A stretch of DNA of 54,347 nucleotides, from assembly GCA_964342745.1 (NCBI GenBank), contig CAYFFW010000007.1:1-54347 (forward strand), written 5' to 3'. The notes under the pieces were generated by a model, which did not search any database, had not been told where the DNA came from, and was given only the letters and a program-made list of their open reading frames with translations. A program made the translations under genes and the position numbers. Source of the stretch: AEGEAN-183 sp964342745. Its GTDB lineage: Bacteria > Pseudomonadota > Gammaproteobacteria > Magnimaribacterales > Magnimaribacteraceae. Positions 24,012 to 32,154 of this stretch are shown in pieces (position 1 is the first letter of the stretch; each line of letters begins with the position of its first letter).

Positions 24012-24821
24012 GTGAACCCAGAAATTCATCCAGATAATAATAATTTTACTTGGTCTGTTCCGGAAGGACCTTATCAATATCTATCTAATGAACAAGTTAA
24101 TCATTTTGATGAACAGGGATATTTAGTTATAGAAGATGCCTTTGATCAGGAATATATGTCAAAGATATCTAATCTTATTGATCCGTTTGAAGAAAAAGTT
24201 ACTGATGTATTAAGAGGTTTTAATGAAGGTAAGGTTTTTATCTCAAGAGCTGAAGAGATTACATTTTCTACTCATCTCGTTACGCTGCATGAAGACTTAA
24301 AGGAATTTAGTAAACACACTGTTTTTTCTAGTATCTGCTTAGATTTAATAGGTAATGATGTTCGTTTATATTGGGATCAAGCTGTTTATAAAAAACCTGG
24401 AACCAAAGATGAATTTCCATGGCACCAAGACAATGGGTATACCTTTATTGAGCCCCAAGCATATTTAACGTGTTGGTTAGCTTTAAATAATACTGATGAA
24501 GAAAATGGATGTCCCTGGGTAATTCCTGAATTACATAAGCTAGGTACTTTAAAACACGAAACTACTGAATTAGGGTTTGAAATACCATTAAATTCAGAAA
24601 AGGCAATACCTTTACCTCTAAAGTCAGGAAGTATAGCAGTTTTCTCTTCTCTAACTCCTCATCGAACAGGTCCAAACACTTCCGAAGGTATTAGAAAGAG
24701 TTACATACTTCAGTATGCACCAGATGGAGCCAAAAGAAAGATATCTGGGTCTCTAAGTGAACCAGTCAATAACGAGGAAAGACAATTTTATATTGTAAAA
24801 GATGGGAACATCCTGTCTTAG
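24012..24821 (+). CDS. Phytanoyl-CoA dioxygenase (PhyH) family protein
   Basis: A 269-residue Fe(II)/2-oxoglutarate oxygenase. HQD in FPWHQDNGYTF gives the first two iron ligands and PHRTGPN supplies the distal His, with the usual LTCWLALNN strand and ENGCPWVIPELHK between. The start is GTG 24012, immediately after the amidase stop. Family members hydroxylate phytanoyl-CoA, ectoine and various natural products. It is the last gene of the operon and is convergent with a nitronate-monooxygenase-like gene (6-base gap). The substrate is unknown. Confidence 0.88.
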   Translation: MNPEIHPDNNNFTWSVPEGPYQYLSNEQVNHFDEQGYLVIEDAFDQEYMSKISNLIDPFEEKVTDVLRGFNEGKVFISRAEEITFSTHLVTLHEDLKEFSKHTVFSSICLDLIGNDVRLYWDQAVYKKPGTKDEFPWHQDNGYTFIEPQAYLTCWLALNNTDEENGCPWVIPELHKLGTLKHETTELGFEIPLNSEKAIPLPLKSGSIAVFSSLTPHRTGPNTSEGIRKSYILQYAPDGAKRKISGSLSEPVNNEERQFYIVKDGNILS

Positions 24822-24827
24822 GCTTTT

Positions 24828-25967
24828 CTACTCCTGCATAAAAGTATCTAATCTTTCATAAGCTTCTAAAAAGTCCTGCTTGAATTCCATTACAACGTCA
24901 CTTGCTGAAATACTTTGGTTCATTAAACCAACTCCCTGACCAACCCAGTGAGTTGCTAGATCTTTAGCTCCATCATGACCTCCTTCAGCTAATTTATTAA
25001 CTTTAGCTAAGGCAGGCTCAGCTACCATCGGCTGTAATGGCATTGGAAGAGGTTCAGGAGCTTTATCTGATTCCCAAGCATCTGTCCAAGGAGAAACAAG
25101 TTGTCTAGAGTGTTTGCCGGTTCTGCTTCTCGATCTAACCGTATGACTTGAATTAGCTGCAATCATTTTTTCTTTGACAATAGGGTGAATCTCAGACTCA
25201 ATAGTTGTTAGCCAAACTGATCCGCACCAAGCACCTGAGGCACCCATAGTCATAGCTGCAGCCATTTGTTTTCCAGTAACAATACCGCCAGCAGCTAGAA
25301 TAGGAACATCGCCATAAGGTTGGATAGCTTCATAGACCTCTGGAATCAAAACCATTGTCGACACACTACCACAATGTCCTCCTGCTTCAGTTCCTGAAAC
25401 AACCAATATATCAACACCAGCTTTTACCTGATTAATAGCATGTTGAGCGGTACCTAATAAAGCTGCAACCTTTACATCATTGTCCTTACCCATTTGAAGC
25501 ATCCAGTCTGGAGGTACGCCTAGTGCGTTGGCAATCAGTTTAATGGGGTGTTGAAAAGCTACATCTAATAAAGCTTTAGCTCCACCCGATTGAGTATTGG
25601 CAGCAAATCCTGAACCTCCCGTATCAATAGTTCTTAACTCAGGTGACGGGATATCATGATTTTCTAAAACATCAGCTCTGAAATCAGCATATTCTTGAGG
25701 AATCATTCCTACTAGTTTTTCAGGATCAAACTTTTCGTCCTTACCTACCATTTTATTAGGTATTAATACATCTACTCCATAAGGCTTTCCATCAATATGT
25801 TCATCAATCCATTTAAGTTCTTGTTCTAATATTTCAGGAGACATTCCTACTGCTCCTAAAACTCCGCAACCCCCAGCTTTTGAAACGGCAACAACAACAT
25901 CTCTGCAGTGCGTGAAAGCAACTAAAGGAAATTCAATATTTAGCATTTCACATATTTTTGAATTCAT
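24828..25967 (-). CDS. Nitronate monooxygenase family flavoprotein, copy 1
   Basis: A 379-residue FMN TIM-barrel protein. Signatures are the N-terminal KAGGCGVLGAVGM, the strand VDILVVSGTEAGGHCG with the conserved His, and the phosphate-binding stretch VPILAAGGIVTGKQMAAAMTMGASGAWCGS. Family members oxidise alkyl nitronates or act as 2-nitropropane dioxygenase-like or enoyl reductases, and many are misannotated. GCGAGGTAA precedes ATG 25967. It is divergent from copy 2 with 63 bases between starts. Sequence similarity to copy 2 is clear, but the two are not recent duplicates. Confidence 0.88.
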   Translation of the reverse strand: MNSKICEMLNIEFPLVAFTHCRDVVVAVSKAGGCGVLGAVGMSPEILEQELKWIDEHIDGKPYGVDVLIPNKMVGKDEKFDPEKLVGMIPQEYADFRADVLENHDIPSPELRTIDTGGSGFAANTQSGGAKALLDVAFQHPIKLIANALGVPPDWMLQMGKDNDVKVAALLGTAQHAINQVKAGVDILVVSGTEAGGHCGSVSTMVLIPEVYEAIQPYGDVPILAAGGIVTGKQMAAAMTMGASGAWCGSVWLTTIESEIHPIVKEKMIAANSSHTVRSRSRTGKHSRQLVSPWTDAWESDKAPEPLPMPLQPMVAEPALAKVNKLAEGGHDGAKDLATHWVGQGVGLMNQSISASDVVMEFKQDFLEAYERLDTFMQE

Positions 25968-26030
25968 TTTTTACCTCGCTTTTTTGTATAGTACTATGTT
26001 TAGTAATAAGTAATTATATTAGGAACCTTA

Positions 26031-27149
26031 ATGATAAAGAATAACAGAATTTGCCAGACTTTCGGAATTGAATATCCTATCTTTTTAGCAGGAATGGGTG
26101 GAGCTGCATGCCCTAAATTAGTAGCAGCTGTTTCTAATGCAGGTGGCCTTGGGGTACTTGGAGCAGCAGCCTGTACACCAAGTCAAATGAGAAGATGGAT
26201 TAATGAAACCAGAGAATTAACGGACAAACCTTTCGGAATTGATACCTTGCTCCCAATGTCAGTTAGGGGAGGAGGAAATCTAAAACAAAATAATGGAAAA
26301 AATCCTGCAGACCTTTTATCTGAATATCAAAAAATGGCTAAAGAATTTATGAATGAGCATGGATTAAAAATGGTTCAGCATGACCGTCAAGCCTCAGAAG
26401 AAGATAACTTAGGATTTTTTACTAAAGAATTTTTTGAAGCTCAAATGGAGGTAGTTATAGAAGAAAAAGTTCCTGTCTATGCAGCAGGTTTAGGCAACCC
26501 AGCTCCTTGGATGGAAAGACTTAAAGTTAATGGCACAAAAGTCATGACTGTTGTTGGAGCAGTAAGGCATACAATTAAAGTAGCCTCAGCAGGTGTAGAT
26601 GCAATAGTAGCTCAAGGTCATGATGCAGGTGGACATAACTCTCCTGTTGGTTCTATGGCATTAATTCCTCAAGTTGTTGATGCATCAGCTGGTATCCCTG
26701 TTTTAGGAGCTGGAGGTATCAGTGATGGAAGAGGAATAGCGGCTTCTTTTATGTTAGGAGCTGAGGGTGTTTGGATAGGATCTGCATTTTTAGCTTCCGA
26801 AGAAGCTGATATCTTCGACCATCAGAAGCAAGCAATAGTAGATGCAACAGAAGAAGGAACAGTTATTTCTAGATCTGTAACCGGTAAACCTGCCAGGATT
26901 ATACGCAGCACTTGGACTGACTTTTGGGAGAAATCTGATCTAGAGCCTCTTCCTATGCCTTTTCAGTCTGGAATAGCCGGACCAGTTTTAGAATCAGCAA
27001 ATAAAGATAAAAGGCAGGATATTAATCCAGGATTCGCTGGCCAAGGCATTGGAATGGTTAAAGCTGTCAGACCAGCAGAAGAAATTATGGCTGACTTGAT
27101 TGAAGGAATGGAAAGGTCACTGAAAGATTCAGCAAAGATTTATAATTGA
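26031..27149 (+). CDS. Nitronate monooxygenase family flavoprotein, copy 2
   Basis: A 372-residue FMN-binding TIM-barrel protein. VSNAGGLGVLGAAAC, VDAIVAQGHDAGGHNSP and IPVLGAGGISDGRGIAASFMLGAEGVWIGS follow the family order, with the active-site His in GHDAGGH. The C-terminal half carries SRSVTGKPARI, like the SRSRTGKHSR segment in copy 1. AGGAACCTTA lies before ATG 26031. It is likely coregulated with copy 1 from the 63-base divergent gap. A small membrane protein gene converges on its 3' end, 11 bases away. Confidence 0.88.
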   Translation: MIKNNRICQTFGIEYPIFLAGMGGAACPKLVAAVSNAGGLGVLGAAACTPSQMRRWINETRELTDKPFGIDTLLPMSVRGGGNLKQNNGKNPADLLSEYQKMAKEFMNEHGLKMVQHDRQASEEDNLGFFTKEFFEAQMEVVIEEKVPVYAAGLGNPAPWMERLKVNGTKVMTVVGAVRHTIKVASAGVDAIVAQGHDAGGHNSPVGSMALIPQVVDASAGIPVLGAGGISDGRGIAASFMLGAEGVWIGSAFLASEEADIFDHQKQAIVDATEEGTVISRSVTGKPARIIRSTWTDFWEKSDLEPLPMPFQSGIAGPVLESANKDKRQDINPGFAGQGIGMVKAVRPAEEIMADLIEGMERSLKDSAKIYN

Positions 27150-27160
27150 TAGTTTAAGGA

Positions 27161-27271
27161 TTAATTTACTGACTGTAGATAGATAGCCAGAATAATTTGT
27201 AAAACTACCACAACGCCTATAATCGCAAAGAAAATACCTAAGGTGGTTATTGTTTTTTTATCTTCTTCCAT
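27161..27271 (-). CDS. 36-residue single-helix membrane protein
   Basis: A short frame from ATG 27271 to TAA 27161. The protein starts MEEDKKTITTLG, is followed by one hydrophobic helix of about 22 residues rich in Ile, Val and Phe, and ends YLQSVN. The acidic/lysine N-terminus and single helix suggest an inner-membrane peptide. An AGG lies about 8 bases upstream on the minus strand (TAGGTAATTCTATG). It lies between a nitronate-monooxygenase-like gene and a divergent MFS gene. I do not recognise it. Confidence 0.55.
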   Translation of the reverse strand: MEEDKKTITTLGIFFAIIGVVVVLQIILAIYLQSVN

Positions 27272-27307
27272 AGAATTACCTAATAAAAAAATGCATTATT
27301 AATATTA

Positions 27308-28564
27308 ATGGAACGTACGTCAAAGAAATTAACTAAATCAGCATGGAGTTGGGCTTTTTATGATTGGGCTAATTCTGCTTTTGCAACGACTATAATGGCA
27401 GGTTTTTTCCCTATATTTTTTAAAAGTTATTGGGCTTCTGATCTTTCAGATGCTGAGAGTACTTTCGCTATTGGTTCTGTTAATTCTGTTGTGGGATTGA
27501 TAATTGCTTTTAGTGCTCCGGTATTAGGGGCATTAGCTGATGCTGGTAATTCAAAAAGAAATTTTTTATTTAGTTTTGCTTTCTTAGGAATTTTAACTAC
27601 AGGATATTTATTTTTTATCCCTGATAGCTCCTGGAAATTAGCCTTAATTTTTTATGGTCTCGGGGTTATAGGTTTTTCTGGAGGGAATATTTTTTATGAT
27701 TCACTCCTTGTGTCTGTCTCTGCAAAGGAAGAAAGGAATAGAACTTCTGCATTAGGTTTTTCCCTAGGTTATCTTGGGGGCGGTCTGTTATTTTTAATTA
27801 ATGTTCTTATGTTTTTGTATCCAGACTTCTTTGGACTAGAAAGCCAAATAGAAGCTATCCTTTGGTCTTTTATGTCTGTAGCAGTTTGGTGGTTTATTTT
27901 CTCTCTTCCTATTTATTTAAATGTTAAAGAACCTGGAGAAAGTAATAGTAAAAAATTAAACAAAGTAATCTCTGATGCCTTTAGTAACCTTTTGAGTACA
28001 GCTAGATCAATAAAGGAATACAAGAGTGCGGTTATCTTTCTTTTAGCTTATTTTTTGTATATGGATGGAGTTGATACGATCATAAGAATGGCCACTTCTT
28101 ATGGTTCAGATATAGGGCTGTCGGCTACTTCTATGATTCAAGCTTTACTTCTTACTCAGTTTATAGGTTTTCCAGCCACTTTAGTTTTTGGTTATTATGC
28201 TGATAAATATGGTTATAAATATTCTCTATCTTTTGCCATTATTATTTACATTTTAGTAGTCTTATTTAGTTCTCAGATGGATACAGCTGTTGAATTTTAT
28301 ATTGTCGCTTCAGTAGTTGGTTTGGTTCAAGGTGGAGTCCAAGCTATTAGCAGATCTTTCTTTAGTACTTTAATTCCCCAACACAAAGCTGCAGAGTTCT
28401 TTGGCTTTTATAACTTCATAGGAAAGTCTTCTGTATTTATTGGACCTTTTATGGTTTCTGGAATAGCTTTGTTATCTGGAAGTCCTAGTTATGGAATCTT
28501 AAGCTTACTAGTGCTCTTTATACCAGGACTAATCTTGTTGTGGATGGTACCTGAAAACAATTAA
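27308..28564 (+). CDS. MFS transporter, UMF1/Atg22-like
   Basis: A 418-residue transporter with about twelve hydrophobic helices. The N-terminus SAWSWAFYDWANSAFATT and the following GFFPIFFKSYW are typical of the UMF1 (Atg22-like) branch of the major facilitator superfamily, some members of which export amino acids from vacuoles. A repeat of the domain pattern starts near residue 235. The substrate in bacteria is unknown. ATG 27308 lacks a strong ribosome site. It converges with the glycerophosphodiester phosphodiesterase gene, sharing TTAA. Confidence 0.88.
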   Translation: MERTSKKLTKSAWSWAFYDWANSAFATTIMAGFFPIFFKSYWASDLSDAESTFAIGSVNSVVGLIIAFSAPVLGALADAGNSKRNFLFSFAFLGILTTGYLFFIPDSSWKLALIFYGLGVIGFSGGNIFYDSLLVSVSAKEERNRTSALGFSLGYLGGGLLFLINVLMFLYPDFFGLESQIEAILWSFMSVAVWWFIFSLPIYLNVKEPGESNSKKLNKVISDAFSNLLSTARSIKEYKSAVIFLLAYFLYMDGVDTIIRMATSYGSDIGLSATSMIQALLLTQFIGFPATLVFGYYADKYGYKYSLSFAIIIYILVVLFSSQMDTAVEFYIVASVVGLVQGGVQAISRSFFSTLIPQHKAAEFFGFYNFIGKSSVFIGPFMVSGIALLSGSPSYGILSLLVLFIPGLILLWMVPENN

Positions 28565-29322
28565 ATTAATTTTTTTTCCGTTAGAACCTTAAGCAATATA
28601 GTTGGCTTATCTGTCATGAGTCCATCTACACCCAAAGAGATTAATCTTTCCATCTCTGGTTCTTCATCTATAGTCCATACATGTACTAATTTATTATCTC
28701 TATGAATACTATCTAAAAATCTCTTTGTAACTATAGGAACTCCCCATTGAGAAGTTGGAACTTGAGCACAGTGACCTTCATTGAGAGGGGCAGGAAAGTT
28801 AATAGAATCTAACACTTGTAAGAAGATTTCCATTTGCCCCATAGAAGAACATGCTTTGGGTCCTGCTAAACTCCTGAGCCTTTTAAGTCTAGAACTAGAA
28901 AAAGAAGCAAGACAAACTCTTTCAGTTGCTTTAGTTTTTTTGATAATTTCAATCCCTTTTTCTACAGAGTTATCAGTTTTGAAGTCAATATTAAATCTTA
29001 ATTCGGGAAAGGAAATTAAAAGGTCTTCTAGTAAAGGTATTTTTCCACCGCCCTTTAAATCTATTTGTTTAATTTCAGAAAAATTTAGCTCTTCAATCTT
29101 CTTATTTACTCCAGCCATCCTATTTAAATCATGATCGTGAAATACTACAATTTCATTATCCTTAGTTCCCTGTATGTCAGTCTCCATAAAGGTAAAGCCC
29201 ATATCTGAAGAATGCTGAAAGGCTTCTAGGGTATTCTCTGTTGCCTCTTCAGCTCCACCTCTATGGACAAAACCAATAAAATTAAAGTCTTGAAAGAATG
29301 GATGAGTTTGTTCTGAATGCAT
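28561..29322 (-). CDS. Glycerophosphodiester phosphodiesterase
   Basis: A 253-residue GDPD-family TIM-barrel enzyme, which hydrolyses glycerophosphodiesters to glycerol-3-phosphate plus an alcohol. Catalytic motifs are HRGG followed by ENTLEAF, METDIQ (metal-binding Glu/Asp) and VVFHDHDLNRM with the second His. There is no signal peptide, so it is cytoplasmic. ATG 29322 is chosen; an in-frame TTG at 29355 is preceded by AGGAAG and would add 11 residues, so the start is unsettled. With pcs and an acyltransferase-like gene nearby, phospholipid turnover is a reasonable role. Confidence 0.88.
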   Translation of the reverse strand: MHSEQTHPFFQDFNFIGFVHRGGAEEATENTLEAFQHSSDMGFTFMETDIQGTKDNEIVVFHDHDLNRMAGVNKKIEELNFSEIKQIDLKGGGKIPLLEDLLISFPELRFNIDFKTDNSVEKGIEIIKKTKATERVCLASFSSSRLKRLRSLAGPKACSSMGQMEIFLQVLDSINFPAPLNEGHCAQVPTSQWGVPIVTKRFLDSIHRDNKLVHVWTIDEEPEMERLISLGVDGLMTDKPTILLKVLTEKKLI

Positions 29323-29393
29323 ATTAATTTGTTTGACCAATGTTTTTCTTAACAATAATATCAGTCTTCCTATAACTGAGTTCTAATTAAAAA

Positions 29394-30518
29394 TTGATTA
29401 ATGTAAAAGAAAGTTTTGGTTCAATTTTGCCTTATGAAGATAAAGAGGTAACCCAAGTTATTAAGTCGTTAATAAATGATAAAAATTTTCATAAAGAAAT
29501 AGCTTCTAAAGTCTATCCATCATTTATAAAAATTATTCCTGGACTTGGATCTTTTTTATTTAAAAGGTCCTTTATTAAAAACTTTTCTACCTCAAAAAGT
29601 TTAGAAGAATTTCAAAATAAACTAGCACCCTTTGTAAGTAAAATGATAGAAAAAACTACAGATGGTTTTACATATTCTGGAAAAGAAAATTTAGATAATC
29701 AAGCAACGCTGTATATATCAAATCACCGAGATATAGCATTAGATCCTCTTTTTTTAAATTTTGCCAGATACGTTGAAGGTTATAGAACTACCCGTATAGC
29801 AATAGGAGATAATCTTCTGGATTCTAGTTTTTTTGAAAAATTAATGCGTTTAAATAAGAGCTTTATAGTTCATCGAAACATAAAGGGAGCAAAAGAAACC
29901 CTTCGAAAGTTAACTAACCTATCAAGATACATCAACCACTCTATATCTCTTGATAAAGAAAGTATTTGGATAGCTCAGCTTGAAGGTAGGGCAAATGACG
30001 GAAATGACTTTACAGATATAGCCGTGATTAAAATGTTATACCTGTCGGAAAGAAAAAAATGTTCTTTAAATGAATGGATCCAGAAAGTTAACCTTACTCC
30101 AGTTTCTATTTCTTATGAATATGATCCTTTGGATATCATCAAGGCCAAAGGTTGGGAAGGATGGGAATCGCTGACCCACGAAGAAAATAATAAAAGGGAT
30201 TTGAACGAACTTGTAAGCGGATTAAGGGGAAATAAAGGAAGAGTTCATTTGCATATAGGAAAGAAGATTACAAACAAAGTTAAAAATTTTGAGCATTTAG
30301 TTGAAATATTAGATGAAAAGATCATTTCCAACTATAAGTTATGGCCAAGTAATTATATTTCAGCCTATGAAAACGGGCTTACTAAAGATAAGAAAGGTTT
30401 CGAAAATAAAAGAGGAATCTTTCTAAGTAGGCTTAATGGAGTAAAAGAGCAGGTTAAGAAGGAAGTACTAGAAATGTATTCTGCTCCATATAAAAACAAA
30501 AAAGGGCTAAATCATTGA
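29394..30518 (+). CDS. 1-acyl-glycerol-3-phosphate acyltransferase-like protein
   Basis: A 374-residue PlsC-superfamily protein. The acyltransferase block I appears as SNHRDIALDPLF instead of canonical NHxxxxD, and block III as LEGRANDGND in place of the EGTR-type motif. A long N-terminal extension and a C-terminal tail of about 110 residues are unusual against PlsC (about 240). No membrane helix is strong. The start is TTG 29394, and no better start codon lies nearby. It is 38-71 bases from the divergent GDPD gene, depending on that start. The acyl acceptor may not be lysophosphatidate. Confidence 0.72.
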   Translation: MINVKESFGSILPYEDKEVTQVIKSLINDKNFHKEIASKVYPSFIKIIPGLGSFLFKRSFIKNFSTSKSLEEFQNKLAPFVSKMIEKTTDGFTYSGKENLDNQATLYISNHRDIALDPLFLNFARYVEGYRTTRIAIGDNLLDSSFFEKLMRLNKSFIVHRNIKGAKETLRKLTNLSRYINHSISLDKESIWIAQLEGRANDGNDFTDIAVIKMLYLSERKKCSLNEWIQKVNLTPVSISYEYDPLDIIKAKGWEGWESLTHEENNKRDLNELVSGLRGNKGRVHLHIGKKITNKVKNFEHLVEILDEKIISNYKLWPSNYISAYENGLTKDKKGFENKRGIFLSRLNGVKEQVKKEVLEMYSAPYKNKKGLNH

Positions 30519-30528
30519 AGTTTAGCCC
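30491..30528 (-). terminator. Rho-independent terminator for the TorF-like gene
   Basis: A perfect 8-base stem GGGCTAAA (30504-30511) / TTTAGCCC (30521-30528) with a 9-base loop. Read leftward on the minus strand it is followed by a T-rich run (complement of the A-rich 30492-30503). It overlaps the last codons of the acyltransferase gene and ends the minus-strand porin transcript. Confidence 0.75.
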
Positions 30529-30545
30529 TATTAAATGTAAAAAAA

Positions 30546-31172
30546 TTACATAGAGAAAGTTATTACAAAAGCATCTTCATCAGCATCAACCTCTTCTGAT
30601 TCAAAATCACTTAAGCCAATTCCAATAGACACTTTATCTGCAATTTGGTATTCGAGTTCGTAGCTTATTAACGTGTATTTTCCTACTCCATCATAATCAC
30701 CATATGTAACTCCGATTCCTGAATCACCTAGCGCTACATTCCACTCAATATTATCTGGAGCCTTATCCATACCTTTTGATATAGTAAGTCCTACCCATTT
30801 ATACCCTAACCCAACATAGATTTCTTCAAAATCTAAACCAGATTCTCCGGGATAGTTATAACTTATGTAACCTACATCAAAACTGACTCCTCTCTCAGAT
30901 TCATCAGAGTATCCAAAGTAAACATCCACTTCCATATTGGCATCATCATCTGGACCAAAATCTACTTTTGAACCCCAAAGTCCTATATAAGCTCCATTAT
31001 CACTCGAGACATCTACTCCTCCTGAGTAAGCAAAACCCTCATCCGTTTGGGTCATTCCTCTCCATATATAGTCATTTGTAATAGCAAAATTAGATTCTAC
31101 TTCTGCTGCGTTAACTGAAACTATCCCTAGACTAAGAAGCGCTAGAAATAATAAGTTTTTAACTTTTTTCAT
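30546..31172 (-). CDS. TorF-family putative outer-membrane porin
   Basis: A 208-residue protein with a signal peptide ending at VNA (about residues 1-22). The mature start, with FAITNDYIWRGMTQTD followed by AYSGGVDV, is the hallmark of the TorF (TIGR02001) group. Alternating aromatic strands and a terminal FSM suggest a small beta-barrel. ATG 31172 is chosen over an upstream in-frame codon because AAGGAG lies 7 bases before it. It is a single-gene transcript with a clear terminator, typical of an abundant envelope protein. The substrate is unknown. Confidence 0.88.
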   Translation of the reverse strand: MKKVKNLLFLALLSLGIVSVNAAEVESNFAITNDYIWRGMTQTDEGFAYSGGVDVSSDNGAYIGLWGSKVDFGPDDDANMEVDVYFGYSDESERGVSFDVGYISYNYPGESGLDFEEIYVGLGYKWVGLTISKGMDKAPDNIEWNVALGDSGIGVTYGDYDGVGKYTLISYELEYQIADKVSIGIGLSDFESEEVDADEDAFVITFSM

Positions 31173-31237
31173 ATAATCTCCTTGCTGAAAAATTAATATC
31201 AACACTAATATACATGCAAGTATTATGCCAATTTATT

Positions 31238-31270
31238 AGGTATCTATACCTTAATTTTGCCTTAATTTGG
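31238..31270. promoter_or_regulatory. Possible operator: inverted plus direct repeats
   Basis: AGGTAT-CT-ATACCT (31238-31251) is a perfect 6-base inverted repeat. CCTTAATTTTG followed directly by CCTTAATTTGG (31249-31270) is an 11-base-period tandem repeat. Both lie in the 211-base gap between the divergent porin and short-chain dehydrogenase genes. The spacing suits a dimeric regulator on one face of the helix. Function is inferred only from position. Confidence 0.35.
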
Positions 31271-31383
31271 TGCAGTTTAAAAAGTTTTATTAAATAAAAA
31301 GTGCAAAATAAGTTTCAATAGTTTTTAAAGAGACACTTATCGTGTAAGATTCGCGTCCCTTAAGATAATTTTCAGGAGTATTT

Positions 31384-32151
31384 ATGGACATTTCAGGCAA
31401 AGTAGCACTTATAACTGGAGGAGCTTCTGGTCTGGGCTTGGCGACTGCAGAGAAGCTTTTAGAATCTGGTTCAAAGGTAATGTTGGTTGACTTAAATGAA
31501 GAAAACGTTAAAAAATCAGCTGAAAATTTAGGAGATAATACTTCGTATGCAGTGGCAAATGTAACTGATGAAGATTCAGTTAAAGGCTGTATTGCCAATA
31601 CGATGGATACATTTGGAGGTATTCATATAGTTGTTAATTGTGCGGGAATAGGTAGTGCAAGCAAGACTGTTGGAAAAGATGGCGCTCATCCTTTGGACTA
31701 TTTCAAAATGGTGGTAGATATCAATTTAACTGGAACCTTTAATGTACTTAGATTGGCTGCGGTTGAAATGGGTAACAATGAACCAGGCGATGATGGAGAG
31801 TGCGGTGTAATCGTTAATACTGCTTCTGTAGCAGCTTTTGATGGTCAAATTGGACAAGCAGGTTACAGTGCAAGCAAAGCAGGCGTAGTTGGAATGACTC
31901 TACCTATAGCGAGAGACTTGGCAAGAATGGGAATTAGAATAAATACTATAGCCCCTGGAATCTTTGATACTCCTATGATGGCTATGGCCCCAGATCAAGT
32001 TAGAAATCCCTTAATAGAGATGACACAGTTTCCTAAAAGATTAGGATTACCTAATGAGTATGCATCTTTAGTTAAGCACATTGTAGAAAATCCTTTTTTA
32101 AACGGTGAAACAATTCGTTTAGATGGTGGGATAAGAATGGCACCTAAATAA
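31384..32151 (+). CDS. Short-chain dehydrogenase, 3-hydroxyacyl-CoA dehydrogenase type
   Basis: A 255-residue SDR enzyme. The NAD-binding TGGASGLG (10-17) and the following VMLVDLN acidic residue indicate NAD. The active-site Tyr and Lys are in YSASKAG, with the catalytic Ser in NTASVAAFDG. The IRINTIAPGIFDTPMM segment and its neighbours resemble 17beta-HSD10 / type II 3-hydroxyacyl-CoA dehydrogenase, which acts in isoleucine and branched acyl-CoA degradation. CAGGAG precedes ATG 31384. It heads a co-directional run with sohB, acuI and a nitronate-monooxygenase-like gene. Confidence 0.9.
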   Translation: MDISGKVALITGGASGLGLATAEKLLESGSKVMLVDLNEENVKKSAENLGDNTSYAVANVTDEDSVKGCIANTMDTFGGIHIVVNCAGIGSASKTVGKDGAHPLDYFKMVVDINLTGTFNVLRLAAVEMGNNEPGDDGECGVIVNTASVAAFDGQIGQAGYSASKAGVVGMTLPIARDLARMGIRINTIAPGIFDTPMMAMAPDQVRNPLIEMTQFPKRLGLPNEYASLVKHIVENPFLNGETIRLDGGIRMAPK

Positions 32152-32154
32152 ATT

